Assembly (NCBI RefSeq): GCF_009829075.1
Contig: NZ_WUQZ01000009.1
Span: 1-64,000 of the forward strand
Direction: 5' to 3'
Origin: Sphingobacterium composti
GTDB taxonomy: Bacteria; Bacteroidota; Bacteroidia; Sphingobacteriales; Sphingobacteriaceae
DNA length: 64,000 nt
How positions within the stretch are numbered: position 1 is the stretch's first letter; each line of letters starts with the position of its first letter. The notes beneath the pieces are model-generated. The model saw nothing but the letters and a program-made list of their open reading frames with translations. It searched no databases and was not told the DNA's origin. The position numbers were made by a program, and so were the translations under genes. Positions 8,004 through 17,254 of the stretch are shown here, one piece after another.

Positions 8004-9842
8004 ATGGGATACCCAAGTTTAGCAGCATGTGTAGCTGATTTAGAAAAGCACGGTCATTTAGTAAGAATTAAGGAAGAAGTAGATCCTTATTTGGAAATGG
8101 CCGCTATCCATATGCGCGTTTATGACGCTCAAGGTCCAGCTTTACTTTTTGAAAACATCAAAGGTTCTGAATTTCCTGCTGTTTCCAATTTATTTGGCAC
8201 ACTTGATCGTTCGAAGTTTATGTTTAGAGACACGTTGGATCACATCAAGAAACTTGTCGATGTAAAAATGGATCCAACATCCGTATTAAAAAATCCCTTT
8301 CAATATATCGGTTCATCGGCTGTGGCATTAGGCGCTTTACCATGGAAAAAGAAATCTGGAGCTCCTATACTTTATGGCAAAACTCAAATTAGCAAACTTC
8401 CGCAAATAGTCAATTGGCCGATGGACGGAGGCGCATTTGTGACCATGCCACAAGTATACACCGAAGATGTAACCAAACCGAGCATTATGAAAGCTAATCT
8501 TGGGATGTATCGCATTCAACTTTCTGGAAATGACTATATACAAGACAAAGAAATAGGTTTGCATTACCAATTGCACCGAGGAATAGGCGTACATCAGCAA
8601 AAAGCGAATGAATTAGGAAAACCATTGAAAGTAAGTATTTTCGTTGGTGGTCCTCCTTCTCACCCACTTTCAGCCGTGATGCCTTTACCAGAAGGATTAT
8701 CTGAAATGATATTTGCAGGGGCTTTAGGCAATAGAAGATTTCGCTATTTTTATGATGATGAAGGTTTTTGCATTTCGGCAGATGCTGATTTTGTGATTAC
8801 AGGCACCGTATATCCAGGTGAAAACAAACCCGAAGGACCTTTTGGTGACCACATCGGTTATTACAGTTTGATTCACGACTTTCCATTGATGAAAGTTCAT
8901 AATGTCTACCACAAGAAAGACCCAATTTGGTCATTTACGGTAGTGGGACGTCCTCCTCAAGAAGACACTAGTTTTGGTGCATTGATTCATGAAATAACAG
9001 GTTCAGCCATTCCGCAGGAAATAAACGGCTTGAAAGCTGTACATGCTGTGGATGCAGCAGGTGTACACCCACTCCTTTTTGCTATTGGTCGTGAGTCATA
9101 CACACCTTACCAAACCGTAGAGAGACCCCAAGAAATCTTGACAATTGCGAATCAAGTATTAGGCAAGAACCAACTAAGCTTAGCGAAATACTTATTTATC
9201 GCAGCTGCAGAAGACAATCCTGCGTTGGATATTCATGATGTTGAAGGATTTTTTACACATATTTTAGAACGTATTGATTTAACAAGAGACTTACATTTTC
9301 AGACGAATACAACTATTGATACCTTAGATTACACAGGAGATGGTTTGAATACTGGTTCAAAAGTGGTATTTGCCGCAGCTGGCGCTAAGAAAAGAGAGTT
9401 GGCGAAAGAACTTCTTGTAGGATTTGAACTTCCACGACCTTTCAATAAAGCCAAACTAGCATTGCCGGGTATCATTGCAGTTGAAGGTGCTGATTTCACG
9501 TCGTACGAGAATGAAGAAAAAGTATTAGAATCATGGACTAGTGCAGCAAAAGAAGTAAACTTCAAAGGAATTCAACTGATTGTTTTAGTAGATAATGCTG
9601 AATTTACAGCTGCCAATGAAAATAATTTTGTTTGGGAAACCTTTACAAAATCGAACCCAGCATATGATATCTACGGCATTATGGCATTTACCAAATTTAA
9701 ACATTGGGGTTGTGAAGGTCCTGTAATAATTGATGCAAGACGCAAACCGCATCATGCTCCCGACTTGATAAAAGATGAATCGGTAGAACGAAATATCGAC
9801 AGATTATTCGCAAAAGGCGGTTCCTTACATGGAATTAGATAA
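8004..9842 (+). CDS. UbiD-family decarboxylase
   Basis: This belongs to the prenyl-FMN-dependent (de)carboxylases that act on aromatic or alpha,beta-unsaturated acids. The 612-residue protein carries the family blocks IFVGGPPSHPLSAVMPLPEG, GTVYPGENKPEGPFGDHIGYYS (with the conserved acidic residues) and FTVVGRPPQEDTSFG. The ATG at 8004 is chosen over a TTG at 7977 because that TTG lies inside a perfect -7 box TATTTTTG (7972-7979), which also implies a leader of about 20 nt. No UbiX partner lies in the window. Most Bacteroidota make menaquinone by the classical route, which does not need UbiD, so its substrate is uncertain. Confidence 0.9.
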   Translation: MGYPSLAACVADLEKHGHLVRIKEEVDPYLEMAAIHMRVYDAQGPALLFENIKGSEFPAVSNLFGTLDRSKFMFRDTLDHIKKLVDVKMDPTSVLKNPFQYIGSSAVALGALPWKKKSGAPILYGKTQISKLPQIVNWPMDGGAFVTMPQVYTEDVTKPSIMKANLGMYRIQLSGNDYIQDKEIGLHYQLHRGIGVHQQKANELGKPLKVSIFVGGPPSHPLSAVMPLPEGLSEMIFAGALGNRRFRYFYDDEGFCISADADFVITGTVYPGENKPEGPFGDHIGYYSLIHDFPLMKVHNVYHKKDPIWSFTVVGRPPQEDTSFGALIHEITGSAIPQEINGLKAVHAVDAAGVHPLLFAIGRESYTPYQTVERPQEILTIANQVLGKNQLSLAKYLFIAAAEDNPALDIHDVEGFFTHILERIDLTRDLHFQTNTTIDTLDYTGDGLNTGSKVVFAAAGAKKRELAKELLVGFELPRPFNKAKLALPGIIAVEGADFTSYENEEKVLESWTSAAKEVNFKGIQLIVLVDNAEFTAANENNFVWETFTKSNPAYDIYGIMAFTKFKHWGCEGPVIIDARRKPHHAPDLIKDESVERNIDRLFAKGGSLHGIR

Positions 9843-9844
9843 AT

Positions 9845-9880
9845 ACAAAGAATGCCCGCAAAATTGCGGGCATTCTTTGT
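9845..9880 (+). terminator. Terminator after ubiD-like gene
   Basis: A 17-bp perfect stem containing GAATGCCCGCAA and its complement, with a 2-nt nominal loop, begins two bases after the stop codon. It is AT-flanked and could act in either direction. Confidence 0.85.
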
Positions 9881-9959
9881 ATAAGTTGATTGTTAAATAC
9901 TGTGAAAATATAAAATCATATTCAGCAATTTGATATTTTTAGGTAAATAACCTAAAATC

Positions 9960-10229
9960 ATGAAGGTCTACTGGTTTGCATATAGACAATTACTCTTTAT
10001 TAACATTGCCATTTCTGCTGTATTTACCTTAAGTTCAGGAGTTTCTTTTCCTATTTTATTTGCCTCCTTCGGATATATTTGTACTATTTTATTATACCTA
10101 TATTTTTACAAGCATGTATGGTATATGTATTTCAACACAGGCTACACAAAAATCAACATAATATTAGGAACATTTATAATCAATCTTCTTATTTCCAGCA
10201 CTTTATATTTCATTCTATGGCTTCTCTAG
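9960..10229 (+). CDS. Small membrane protein overlapping an ABC ATPase gene
   Basis: The 89-residue protein is almost entirely hydrophobic, with about three predicted membrane segments (roughly residues 8-30, 33-50 and 66-88) and few charges. Its 3' end overlaps the ATG of the ABC ATPase gene by 13 nt in another frame, which suggests translational coupling. It is too small to be a complete exporter permease by itself. I do not recognise a named family. It could be a membrane anchor or partner for the downstream ATPase. Confidence 0.6.
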   Translation: MKVYWFAYRQLLFINIAISAVFTLSSGVSFPILFASFGYICTILLYLYFYKHVWYMYFNTGYTKINIILGTFIINLLISSTLYFILWLL

Positions 10230-10903
10230 ACAATCAACTCTACATAGATTCTGTAGAATTTTCCTACACAGACAGCGTTCCAGTTTTAACAGGTGTTCAC
10301 ATTCAGTGCGATATTGGCGAAATTGTTGGGCTATTAGGTAGAAATGGTTGTGGAAAATCAACTTTACTAAAAATCATTTTTGGTATTATAAAACCTAAGA
10401 ATGCTTTTATTAGGATAAATAACAAAAAGTATAATAAAGGATATTTATCTAAAAATATCTGTTATCTACCTCAACACAATTTCCTCCCTAACTACCTGCA
10501 TATTGATGAAATCATAAAATTAATGGTTAAGGATAGTTCGAAACAAAATGCATTACTCGAGCAAGATGAAATTATCAGTAAAATTCGAAATCAAAAAGTA
10601 GCCGATTTATCAGGAGGCGAAAAAAGATATGTTGAATTAATGGTTCTTTTGCAACAAGATGCTGATTTCTATCTTTTGGATGAACCATTTTCGGGAGTAG
10701 CCCCTTATATGCAAGTCCAAATACAACAAATAATACTAACTCATAGCAAAGACAAAGGCTTCATTATTTCAGACCATCATTATCATTCCGTTTTAGCAAT
10801 TACCACGCGTATTGTTCTGCTTCAAAATGGTGGATGTAGAAAGATTGAATCCAAGAAAGATTTGGAAATGTTTTATGTTCCAGAAGGAACTTTTGATGAG
10901 TAG
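10217..10903 (+). CDS. ABC transporter ATP-binding protein
   Basis: The 228-residue cytoplasmic ATPase has a Walker A box GRNGCGKST, the signature LSGGEKRYVELMVLL, Walker B with its catalytic Glu in FYLLDEPFSG, and a switch His in IISDHHY. The frame is open for another 46 residues upstream, but that part reads through the preceding gene in a different frame and is low in similarity to the fold. The ATG at 10217 begins just before the first strand (LYIDSVEFSY). The signature lacks the usual Q after GGE (KR instead). Only the tiny membrane protein is next to it; no normal permease gene is present. Transport substrate unknown. Confidence 0.85.
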   Translation: MASLDNQLYIDSVEFSYTDSVPVLTGVHIQCDIGEIVGLLGRNGCGKSTLLKIIFGIIKPKNAFIRINNKKYNKGYLSKNICYLPQHNFLPNYLHIDEIIKLMVKDSSKQNALLEQDEIISKIRNQKVADLSGGEKRYVELMVLLQQDADFYLLDEPFSGVAPYMQVQIQQIILTHSKDKGFIISDHHYHSVLAITTRIVLLQNGGCRKIESKKDLEMFYVPEGTFDE

Positions 10904-10951
10904 AAGATTTTACTAAAGTCTTTTTCTATTTTTGCCTACATAACTTTTAAT

Positions 10952-11962
10952 ATGAGCTTCACAAAATACCTTTTAACATTTTTAATATGCACATCTGTAT
11001 ATATACAAGATACTTATAGCCAAGAAGTAGGAACGCAAATTGATTTCTTTGGATATGCAGACAACAGAGAGTACAAGGCTCCTTATACTATTGATAAAAC
11101 TTTTTTTGGGGCAATTATTTCACCACAACTTTATTTAAAGCTTGATCAAAATCATAAATTCGTAGGAGGAATTCATTATAATCAAGATTTTGGTATTAAT
11201 TCAGAAAACAAAAACAAAGTAAATCCTATCGCCTATTACAATTATACTTCGGAAAGAATCGACTTCGGTATAGGGTTTATTCCAAGACACGAGAAACTTA
11301 AAAACATACCATTAGTTGTGCTGTCTGACACTTTGCACTACGACAGACCAAATTTGGAAGGAATTTTTTTCAATTACAGAAATCTTAATATTTCACAATC
11401 CATATTCATAGACTGGTTGAGCAAACAAGGCACCAAAAATAGAGAAAGATTCATTGCTGGGATTAGCGGAAATTACAAATTTGGAAAAGCTTATTTTGCG
11501 AACGACGGAACACTATACCACAATGCGCTAACTAATACCAATAATCCAGACGAACATATTCAAGATAACGCGGTATTGGTACTAAGAGCAGGATTAGATT
11601 TTAGTTTAAACACTATTTTAGATTCCCTAACAATAGATGCCGGTGCAGTCTTGGGTTTTGATCGTATTCGCACCGAATATTCTAATAAAAGCAAAGCATT
11701 TATTAGTAATATACATTTGGGATTTAAAAAGTTTTTCGTTCACAATACTTTGTATTTAGGAGAAGCTATTAATTTACCTTATGGTGATTCTTTTTATCAT
11801 CGTGACAAATACAACCGACTGGAATTAGGATGGGTTCCTTTCAAAGGAAAGAATATTGATGGAAAATTCACTGCATCATTTCATTTCTACGAAGGTGGAG
11901 TAGACAATCAACAAGCCTTAACCCTACGCTACCGATTTGATCAATCCCTTTGGAAAAAATAA
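10952..11962 (+). CDS. Secreted protein, probable outer-membrane beta-barrel
   Basis: A signal peptide (about residues 1-23, ending SYS-Q) precedes a 310-residue body rich in alternating aromatic and polar strands. It ends in LTLRYRFDQSLWKK, compatible with a beta-barrel although the last residue is not aromatic. A -7 box TATTTTTG is at 10927-10934, 17 nt before the ATG. Family not recognised. It follows the ABC ATPase on the same strand by 48 nt but has its own promoter element. Confidence 0.55.
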   Translation: MSFTKYLLTFLICTSVYIQDTYSQEVGTQIDFFGYADNREYKAPYTIDKTFFGAIISPQLYLKLDQNHKFVGGIHYNQDFGINSENKNKVNPIAYYNYTSERIDFGIGFIPRHEKLKNIPLVVLSDTLHYDRPNLEGIFFNYRNLNISQSIFIDWLSKQGTKNRERFIAGISGNYKFGKAYFANDGTLYHNALTNTNNPDEHIQDNAVLVLRAGLDFSLNTILDSLTIDAGAVLGFDRIRTEYSNKSKAFISNIHLGFKKFFVHNTLYLGEAINLPYGDSFYHRDKYNRLELGWVPFKGKNIDGKFTASFHFYEGGVDNQQALTLRYRFDQSLWKK

Positions 11963-12076
11963 AATTCGGTTTGCAAAAACCAAATCGCCAAAGTCTATAT
12001 TAATTAAATAACAATAATTAATGACATAGCGCTTACTCTAAAAATTGTATTTTAGTAATAATCAATACTAGTAGAT

Positions 12077-13729
12077 ATGGATGGTATTCTGGATAGACAA
12101 AAGGCGAAATTAAAAAGAGCTGCTAAGCTCATGCAAATATTGACCAAATATGGCTTTGAAGATTTCAAATCCAAATTAGACAATTCAAATCCAGCTGATG
12201 CAAATGGTGAAAAAATCGCTCAAGACGTTGCTTTTTATGAACGTGTACGCCGTGCTATAGAAGAGTTAGGACCTACCTATGTGAAGTTTGGGCAAACATT
12301 ATCCACTCGCGAAGATTTATTCCCTTCAGCATTAATCAAAGAATTCAAAAAATTACAAGACAATGTACTTCCCGAAGAAATTGATTTGATAAAACATTTG
12401 GAAGAGGAATTGGACATTTCTATTGGCGATTATTTTTCCGAAATCAACAACACACCACTTGCTTCAGCATCCATCGCACAAACGTATAAAGCTAAGCTAC
12501 AGTCTGGCGAAGATGTAATCCTAAAGATAAAACGTACAGGTATCAAAGAGGTCGTAAATGCAGATCTTTTATTAATGAAAGACATTATTGAGTTGCTTAC
12601 AAATTACTATTCCGTCGTTCGTGAAATTAATTTGATGCATGTGTTTGATGCTTTTGCTAAAAGCATTCAAGAGGAACTTTCATTTAATAACGAACAAAAA
12701 AACATTCAACTTTTCGCTCGAAACTTTCGCGGTAATACAGACATCGAAACTATGAAAGTGTATCCCGAATTGAGTAATGATAATATTTTGTGCATTTCAT
12801 TCATTGATGGAGCCAAAATCAACAATAAAAACGCAATTACCGAATTCAATCTAGACTCTGAAACTATTTTAGACAAATGTTATAATTTGTATTTGACGCA
12901 AATGCTAGAGCATGGATTCTTTCATGCAGATCCACATCCTGGCAATATCTTGGTTACACCTTCGGGCAAAGTTTCTTTTATTGACCTTGGTGCCGTCGCT
13001 AAAATGTCTTCACATGACAAAGAGCTTTTAGAAGATTTTGTCGTGTACTTTATATATAAGGATGCTCATCGTTTAGTCAATACATTAAAAAAGATGGCTT
13101 TGCATGTTGATATCAAAGATGAAAAGCTTCTCGTTCGTGCATTCCAAGAATTATTGGATATTATCAATACGCATTCGCTCGAAGAACTTGATATTAAAGC
13201 TTTGTTTAGTAAGTTTTCTCACCTATTAAATGATAACAATATCATTATGCCCGAACATATTTACTTGCTTGTAAAAGGGATAGTATTAATGGAAGGAATA
13301 GGACGCGAACTTTCGCCAACCCTCAATATTGTAGACAAAGTAAAACCATACATCACCAAGATCGCAACACAACGCATCTCTCCTGAAAAATTATTAGAGG
13401 ACAATATTGGTACATTATGGGAAATGCGTAGACTTTTACATTCAGCTCCCCAGTCTTTATCTGCTATCGTGGACAAATTCAATCAAGGAGAGTTTAAAGT
13501 TTCGGTAAATAATCGTGAATTTGAGAAGTATAGAAGTCAAGAATTACGTAATAATTCATTGAATCGCATGGTTTGGCTTGCGGCAACTTTTTTTATTGGA
13601 GGATGCTTACTAGCAAATATTTCGCAGGTATCATATTTTGGAATCGCAGTCATTTCATGGATTCTATGGCTGATAGCTACAGTTATATTTGTATTAATGA
13701 TGCTAAAAAGATACAAGTTGAATTCGTAG
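12077..13729 (+). CDS. ABC1/AarF/UbiB-family atypical kinase
   Basis: This is a membrane-anchored atypical protein-kinase-like ATPase of the UbiB family, linked in other bacteria to quinone biosynthesis. In the 550 residues I see the family's KxGQ motif (YVKFGQTLSTRED, near residue 70), the alanine-rich nucleotide loop (LASASIAQTYKA), the conserved lysine in VILKIKRTGI, the catalytic HADPHPGNILV and the metal-binding FIDLGAV. Two hydrophobic helices at the C-terminus (about 495-545) fit the usual anchor. It converges with the hydrolase gene, leaving only 6 nt between stops. Its occurrence near a UbiD gene is suggestive but the two are separate transcription units. Confidence 0.88.
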   Translation: MDGILDRQKAKLKRAAKLMQILTKYGFEDFKSKLDNSNPADANGEKIAQDVAFYERVRRAIEELGPTYVKFGQTLSTREDLFPSALIKEFKKLQDNVLPEEIDLIKHLEEELDISIGDYFSEINNTPLASASIAQTYKAKLQSGEDVILKIKRTGIKEVVNADLLLMKDIIELLTNYYSVVREINLMHVFDAFAKSIQEELSFNNEQKNIQLFARNFRGNTDIETMKVYPELSNDNILCISFIDGAKINNKNAITEFNLDSETILDKCYNLYLTQMLEHGFFHADPHPGNILVTPSGKVSFIDLGAVAKMSSHDKELLEDFVVYFIYKDAHRLVNTLKKMALHVDIKDEKLLVRAFQELLDIINTHSLEELDIKALFSKFSHLLNDNNIIMPEHIYLLVKGIVLMEGIGRELSPTLNIVDKVKPYITKIATQRISPEKLLEDNIGTLWEMRRLLHSAPQSLSAIVDKFNQGEFKVSVNNREFEKYRSQELRNNSLNRMVWLAATFFIGGCLLANISQVSYFGIAVISWILWLIATVIFVLMMLKRYKLNS

Positions 13730-13735
13730 GGTATT

Positions 13736-14782
13736 CTATTTCTTATTTATTTTATACTCCTTTAAGATAGTATTAAAATGGCGATCATTTATATAATGTA
13801 TAAAATGATGAGATTTTAGCCCTGAAAAATCTGTTCTATTTAAAAACTTATACGATTTAGATAATTCTTCGTAAGAATCACCTTTATAACCTAAATCTGT
13901 AGGATTCAACTTATTAGACAACCAGCCTACTATTTTTTTGAGCATCAAATCAGTCTTATTCGTAGAAATATGAAATGACTTTAATTGTGGTGTGAACATC
14001 ACATTATATGTACTATCCTCATGCTTGATTTCAAAATCAGCTTTGCCTATCGCAGGAGCCAAAGCGATAGCATATATCTTATTTTTCTGATTTCGAATAA
14101 GGTCATTTTGCAAACTAGCAGTATCAATATAATGATGTTCGACGATATCAGACATTTTTACACTATCAATTGGAGCTGAACTTAGTGCCGACATGATAAC
14201 TGATGCACCTCGGCTATGTGAAATCAAATACACCTCTTTATTGGACATCGTATTCAGAATCTTGCGCAACGCGAATTTGCCAACATATTGTGAATAATCT
14301 GAAGCTGTAAACCAAGTTTTCAAACTTGAAAAGGGGTTTTTGGTATATAATCCATCCCAATAGAATTGAATCACCTCGTCTGAATTTATTAAGTTTAATT
14401 TATTCTGTATGCGTTCGTAATTTCGCGTAACTTCTTTTGCTTTTGCATTAAAACCATGAATTAAGATAAATACCCTCTTTTTAGATTGCAAATGCTCCCT
14501 AAGGAGACGTAAATAGCCTTTCTCAAATTTCTCCAAATCCATGGAAAGTGACTTTTCTTCGGCCAACTTGCTCAATGAATAAGCATTCTTTTTTCCATTA
14601 CGTGGCGGAATTCCATACACTTTGCTCCAATCATTCGGATAAAATGCGCCAAATTGATCTACAAAAGCTATAGTCGTTCTTGGTGGAATTTGTCGATTTG
14701 GATTTGCCGAAATCGGGGCATTATGCTGAATTCCACAAGAAGAACAGATGAAAAACAGTAGACAATAAATGAAAAGTCTCAT
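13736..14782 (-). CDS. Alpha/beta-hydrolase lipoprotein
   Basis: The N-terminus is a lipoprotein signal with lipobox CSSC-G around residue 16. The body is an alpha/beta-hydrolase: strand and oxyanion motif FILIHGFNA near residue 105, and nucleophile elbow SHSRGAS near residue 190. The pattern resembles DUF900-type hydrolases (serine esterase/lipase-like). It is 348 residues long and expected at the outer or inner membrane facing the periplasm. No natural substrate can be named. It is a single gene, convergent with the UbiB-like gene and divergent from the TonB receptor. Confidence 0.7.
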   Translation of the reverse strand: MRLFIYCLLFFICSSCGIQHNAPISANPNRQIPPRTTIAFVDQFGAFYPNDWSKVYGIPPRNGKKNAYSLSKLAEEKSLSMDLEKFEKGYLRLLREHLQSKKRVFILIHGFNAKAKEVTRNYERIQNKLNLINSDEVIQFYWDGLYTKNPFSSLKTWFTASDYSQYVGKFALRKILNTMSNKEVYLISHSRGASVIMSALSSAPIDSVKMSDIVEHHYIDTASLQNDLIRNQKNKIYAIALAPAIGKADFEIKHEDSTYNVMFTPQLKSFHISTNKTDLMLKKIVGWLSNKLNPTDLGYKGDSYEELSKSYKFLNRTDFSGLKSHHFIHYINDRHFNTILKEYKINKK

Positions 14783-14865
14783 ATATAGAAGGTCATAAAT
14801 AGTCAGATTTATTTTAAATCCTCCTTATAGACAAATAATAATTAAATATGTTTTGATAAACTTTA

Positions 14866-14930
14866 TGCAACAATGATGCATTTAATTTGCAACATTGATG
14901 CATTTGCATTAGTTTTGCAGCATAGTTGCA
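14866..14930 (+). promoter_or_regulatory. Three copies of a 15-bp palindromic operator
   Basis: Imperfect 7-1-7 palindromes stand at 14866-14880 (TGCAACAATGATGCA), 14888-14902 (TGCAACATTGATGCA) and 14916-14930 (TGCAGCATAGTTGCA). The second falls between the -33 and -7 boxes of the receptor promoter and the third overlaps the -7 box and the start point, as expected for repression. The 7-1-7 layout is typical of Fur-family regulators; a zinc (Zur-like) role is an inference from the His-rich lipoprotein downstream. Confidence 0.7.
14886..14917 (+). promoter_or_regulatory. Promoter of the TonB receptor gene
   Basis: The -33 TTTG is at 14886-14889 and the -7 TAGTTTTG at 14910-14917, with a 20-nt spacer, matching the Bacteroidota primary sigma consensus. 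Predicted start is near 14923, about 22 nt before the ATG. Confidence 0.75.
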
Positions 14931-14944
14931 ATACAATTAAACTG

Positions 14945-17242
14945 ATGATTCGAATTTTATTTCTATTCCTATATACAATTTCATTCAGCTTGGGCGCATC
15001 CGCACAAGATAAAATCAATATTTCTGGCAAGGTATTGAATGATAATACGCACGAAATCGTTGTACATGCATATATCCGAATCGGAAATCAAATAACGGTT
15101 TTATCGAATCATCAGGGTGAGTTTCATTTACATAATTTACCAAAAGGGACTTTAAATCTGGATATTTCTCATGTTGCCTATTTACCGCAAAAATTAAGCA
15201 TTGACCTAAGCAAAGACACTGTTTTCAATATTTATTTAACTTCTAAATCGATTGGACTAGATGTTATAAATATTCAAAAATCAGGTAGCACAAATGCTGC
15301 TCATACGTTAAAAATCGAACATCGATTGGAGAGCCAAGGTAAAAATTTAGGAGAAACATTAGCTGATCTTTCTGGTGTGAGCATTTTACGTACGGGAGCG
15401 ACTATCGCAAAGCCCATGATAAATGGTCTATATGGAAATCGTATCATACTTTTAAATAATGGTACGCGACATGAGAGTCAACAGTGGGGACTTGATCATG
15501 CACCAGAAATTGATCCTTTTGCAAATCAAAAAATTTCGATTCTAAAAAATGCAGATGCACTTCGCTATGGCGCAGATGCATTAGGCGGATTGGTTAAATT
15601 GGAACAGCAAGATATCGTAAAAGATAGGGTAATTGCGGGAAGTGTCAATTTGGGAGCAAATAGTAATGGAAAAGGTGCATATTTGAATACGCAATTGGAA
15701 GGTACAAAAGGGAATTTTTCATATCGAACAGGTATAACAGGAATAAAGGCCGGTAATCTAAAAACACCAGATTATTATATCGGTAATACAGGAAGACAAG
15801 AATTAAATGGAAATTTACTTGTCGAATTTAATAAAGACAAGCACGAGTTCGCAGCTTTTTTTAGTCATTTTGGGACGGAATTGGGTATTTTCCAAGGAGC
15901 ACATGCTGGCACTAAAGAGGATATTTTGGTTCGTATCGCACATGGCAAACCTTTTGACACATATGACTTCTCATACGAAATAGCTGCTCCAAAGCAAAGG
16001 GTCAGTCATCAATTGGCAAAATTGAGCTATGCCTACAATCTTGATAACAATAAAAAAATAGAAACTTATTACAGCATTCAACAAAATCACCGTCGTGAAT
16101 ACGACCTACGTCGCGTGCAATCAGATAATACACCGATGGCAGATATTGTGTTAATGACGCAACAAGCAGAAGTTTTGTATAAAAACAACAATAGTCAGAT
16201 CGGTATATTTGGATCTTTGCAAATTAACAATAATACAGCTGGCACTGGTACTACGCCAATAATACCAAATTTTGACAACCACAATGTCGCTTTATTCGCA
16301 AGTCATAGGATTAACTATGGACGAAACTATGTTGAATTCGGAGGACGTTATGATTACAAATATTTTGATGCCGCAGGTTATCGTTATGCATATGATCAAA
16401 TGAATTCTGAGGGTTTTGTTCCACAATATTTACTACAAGATAGACGACATTTTAATAATTTCTCTGGAGTTGTCGGAAATACTATAGCTATCAATCCGAT
16501 GTTGACATGGAAAAGTAGTTTGTCATTAGCATGGAGAGCTCCGTCAGCTAGTGAATTATATAGTGATGGTATCCATCACGGAACAGGAACTTATGAAATT
16601 GGAAACATTAATTTAGAAAGTGAAAAAGGATTAAAGTGGGTAAATACGATTACTTACAAAAACAAATGGTTATCGCTAAATGCTGATTTGTTTGGTCAGG
16701 TAATTGACAATTATATTTATAGTCAACCAAACCCTGATTCTGTTAGACAAACTATACGTGGCACCTTCCCAATTTTTCAGTACCAACAAGATAACGCAGT
16801 TTTTTACGGAATAGATCTTCAAGCAAATCTAGATTTACACAAAAATTGGACTTACGAAATAACTTATTCTTCGGTACGAGCGAAGAATACCTCAAAAGAT
16901 AGTTACCTCCCCTATATTCCTGCTGACAGAATTCAACAAGCACTTGCATATAGATTTTTAGTCAGAACTAACGACGCTTACTTCAAAATCAAACATCAAT
17001 ATCAAGCGAAGCAAGATCGCTACGAAACAAATTCTGATTTTGCTGTTCCACCGGCGAGCTATCATACTTTTGACATTTTTGCAAACGTAAGCTGGAAAGT
17101 ATCTAATGAAACAAAGATTGGTCTTCTATTATCGGTAGAAAATGTATTCAACACCAGTTATAAAGATTATTTAGATAGATTTAGATATTATACACATAGT
17201 ATTGGTAGAAATACATCTCTAAAAATAAATTATACATTCTAA
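14945..17242 (+). CDS. TonB-dependent outer-membrane receptor
   Basis: The 765-residue receptor has a signal peptide (to about residue 21, GASAQ), an N-terminal carboxypeptidase-like beta domain (ISGKVLNDNTHEIVVHAYIR), a plug (LGETLADLSGVSILRTGA ... LRYGADALGG) and a long beta-barrel ending in NTSLKINYTF with terminal Phe. The open frame starts 24 codons earlier, but that part lies in the promoter/operator zone, so the ATG at 14945 is used. It forms an operon with the lipoprotein gene 12 nt downstream. Short length (no SusD) and plug type suit metal or small-chelate uptake more than glycans. The tandem palindromes upstream imply repression by a metal-responsive regulator; the actual ligand is unproven. 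Confidence 0.88.
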   Translation: MIRILFLFLYTISFSLGASAQDKINISGKVLNDNTHEIVVHAYIRIGNQITVLSNHQGEFHLHNLPKGTLNLDISHVAYLPQKLSIDLSKDTVFNIYLTSKSIGLDVINIQKSGSTNAAHTLKIEHRLESQGKNLGETLADLSGVSILRTGATIAKPMINGLYGNRIILLNNGTRHESQQWGLDHAPEIDPFANQKISILKNADALRYGADALGGLVKLEQQDIVKDRVIAGSVNLGANSNGKGAYLNTQLEGTKGNFSYRTGITGIKAGNLKTPDYYIGNTGRQELNGNLLVEFNKDKHEFAAFFSHFGTELGIFQGAHAGTKEDILVRIAHGKPFDTYDFSYEIAAPKQRVSHQLAKLSYAYNLDNNKKIETYYSIQQNHRREYDLRRVQSDNTPMADIVLMTQQAEVLYKNNNSQIGIFGSLQINNNTAGTGTTPIIPNFDNHNVALFASHRINYGRNYVEFGGRYDYKYFDAAGYRYAYDQMNSEGFVPQYLLQDRRHFNNFSGVVGNTIAINPMLTWKSSLSLAWRAPSASELYSDGIHHGTGTYEIGNINLESEKGLKWVNTITYKNKWLSLNADLFGQVIDNYIYSQPNPDSVRQTIRGTFPIFQYQQDNAVFYGIDLQANLDLHKNWTYEITYSSVRAKNTSKDSYLPYIPADRIQQALAYRFLVRTNDAYFKIKHQYQAKQDRYETNSDFAVPPASYHTFDIFANVSWKVSNETKIGLLLSVENVFNTSYKDYLDRFRYYTHSIGRNTSLKINYTF

Positions 17243-17254
17243 TACATACATATT

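Noticed and set aside
10079-10216. Long N-terminal extension of the ABC ATPase
   Set aside because: This part overlaps the small membrane gene in another frame and precedes the ATPase fold; the ATG at 10217 fits the fold.
14873-14944. 24-codon upstream extension of the TonB receptor
   Set aside because: It covers the promoter and operators, and the signal peptide begins at the ATG at 14945.
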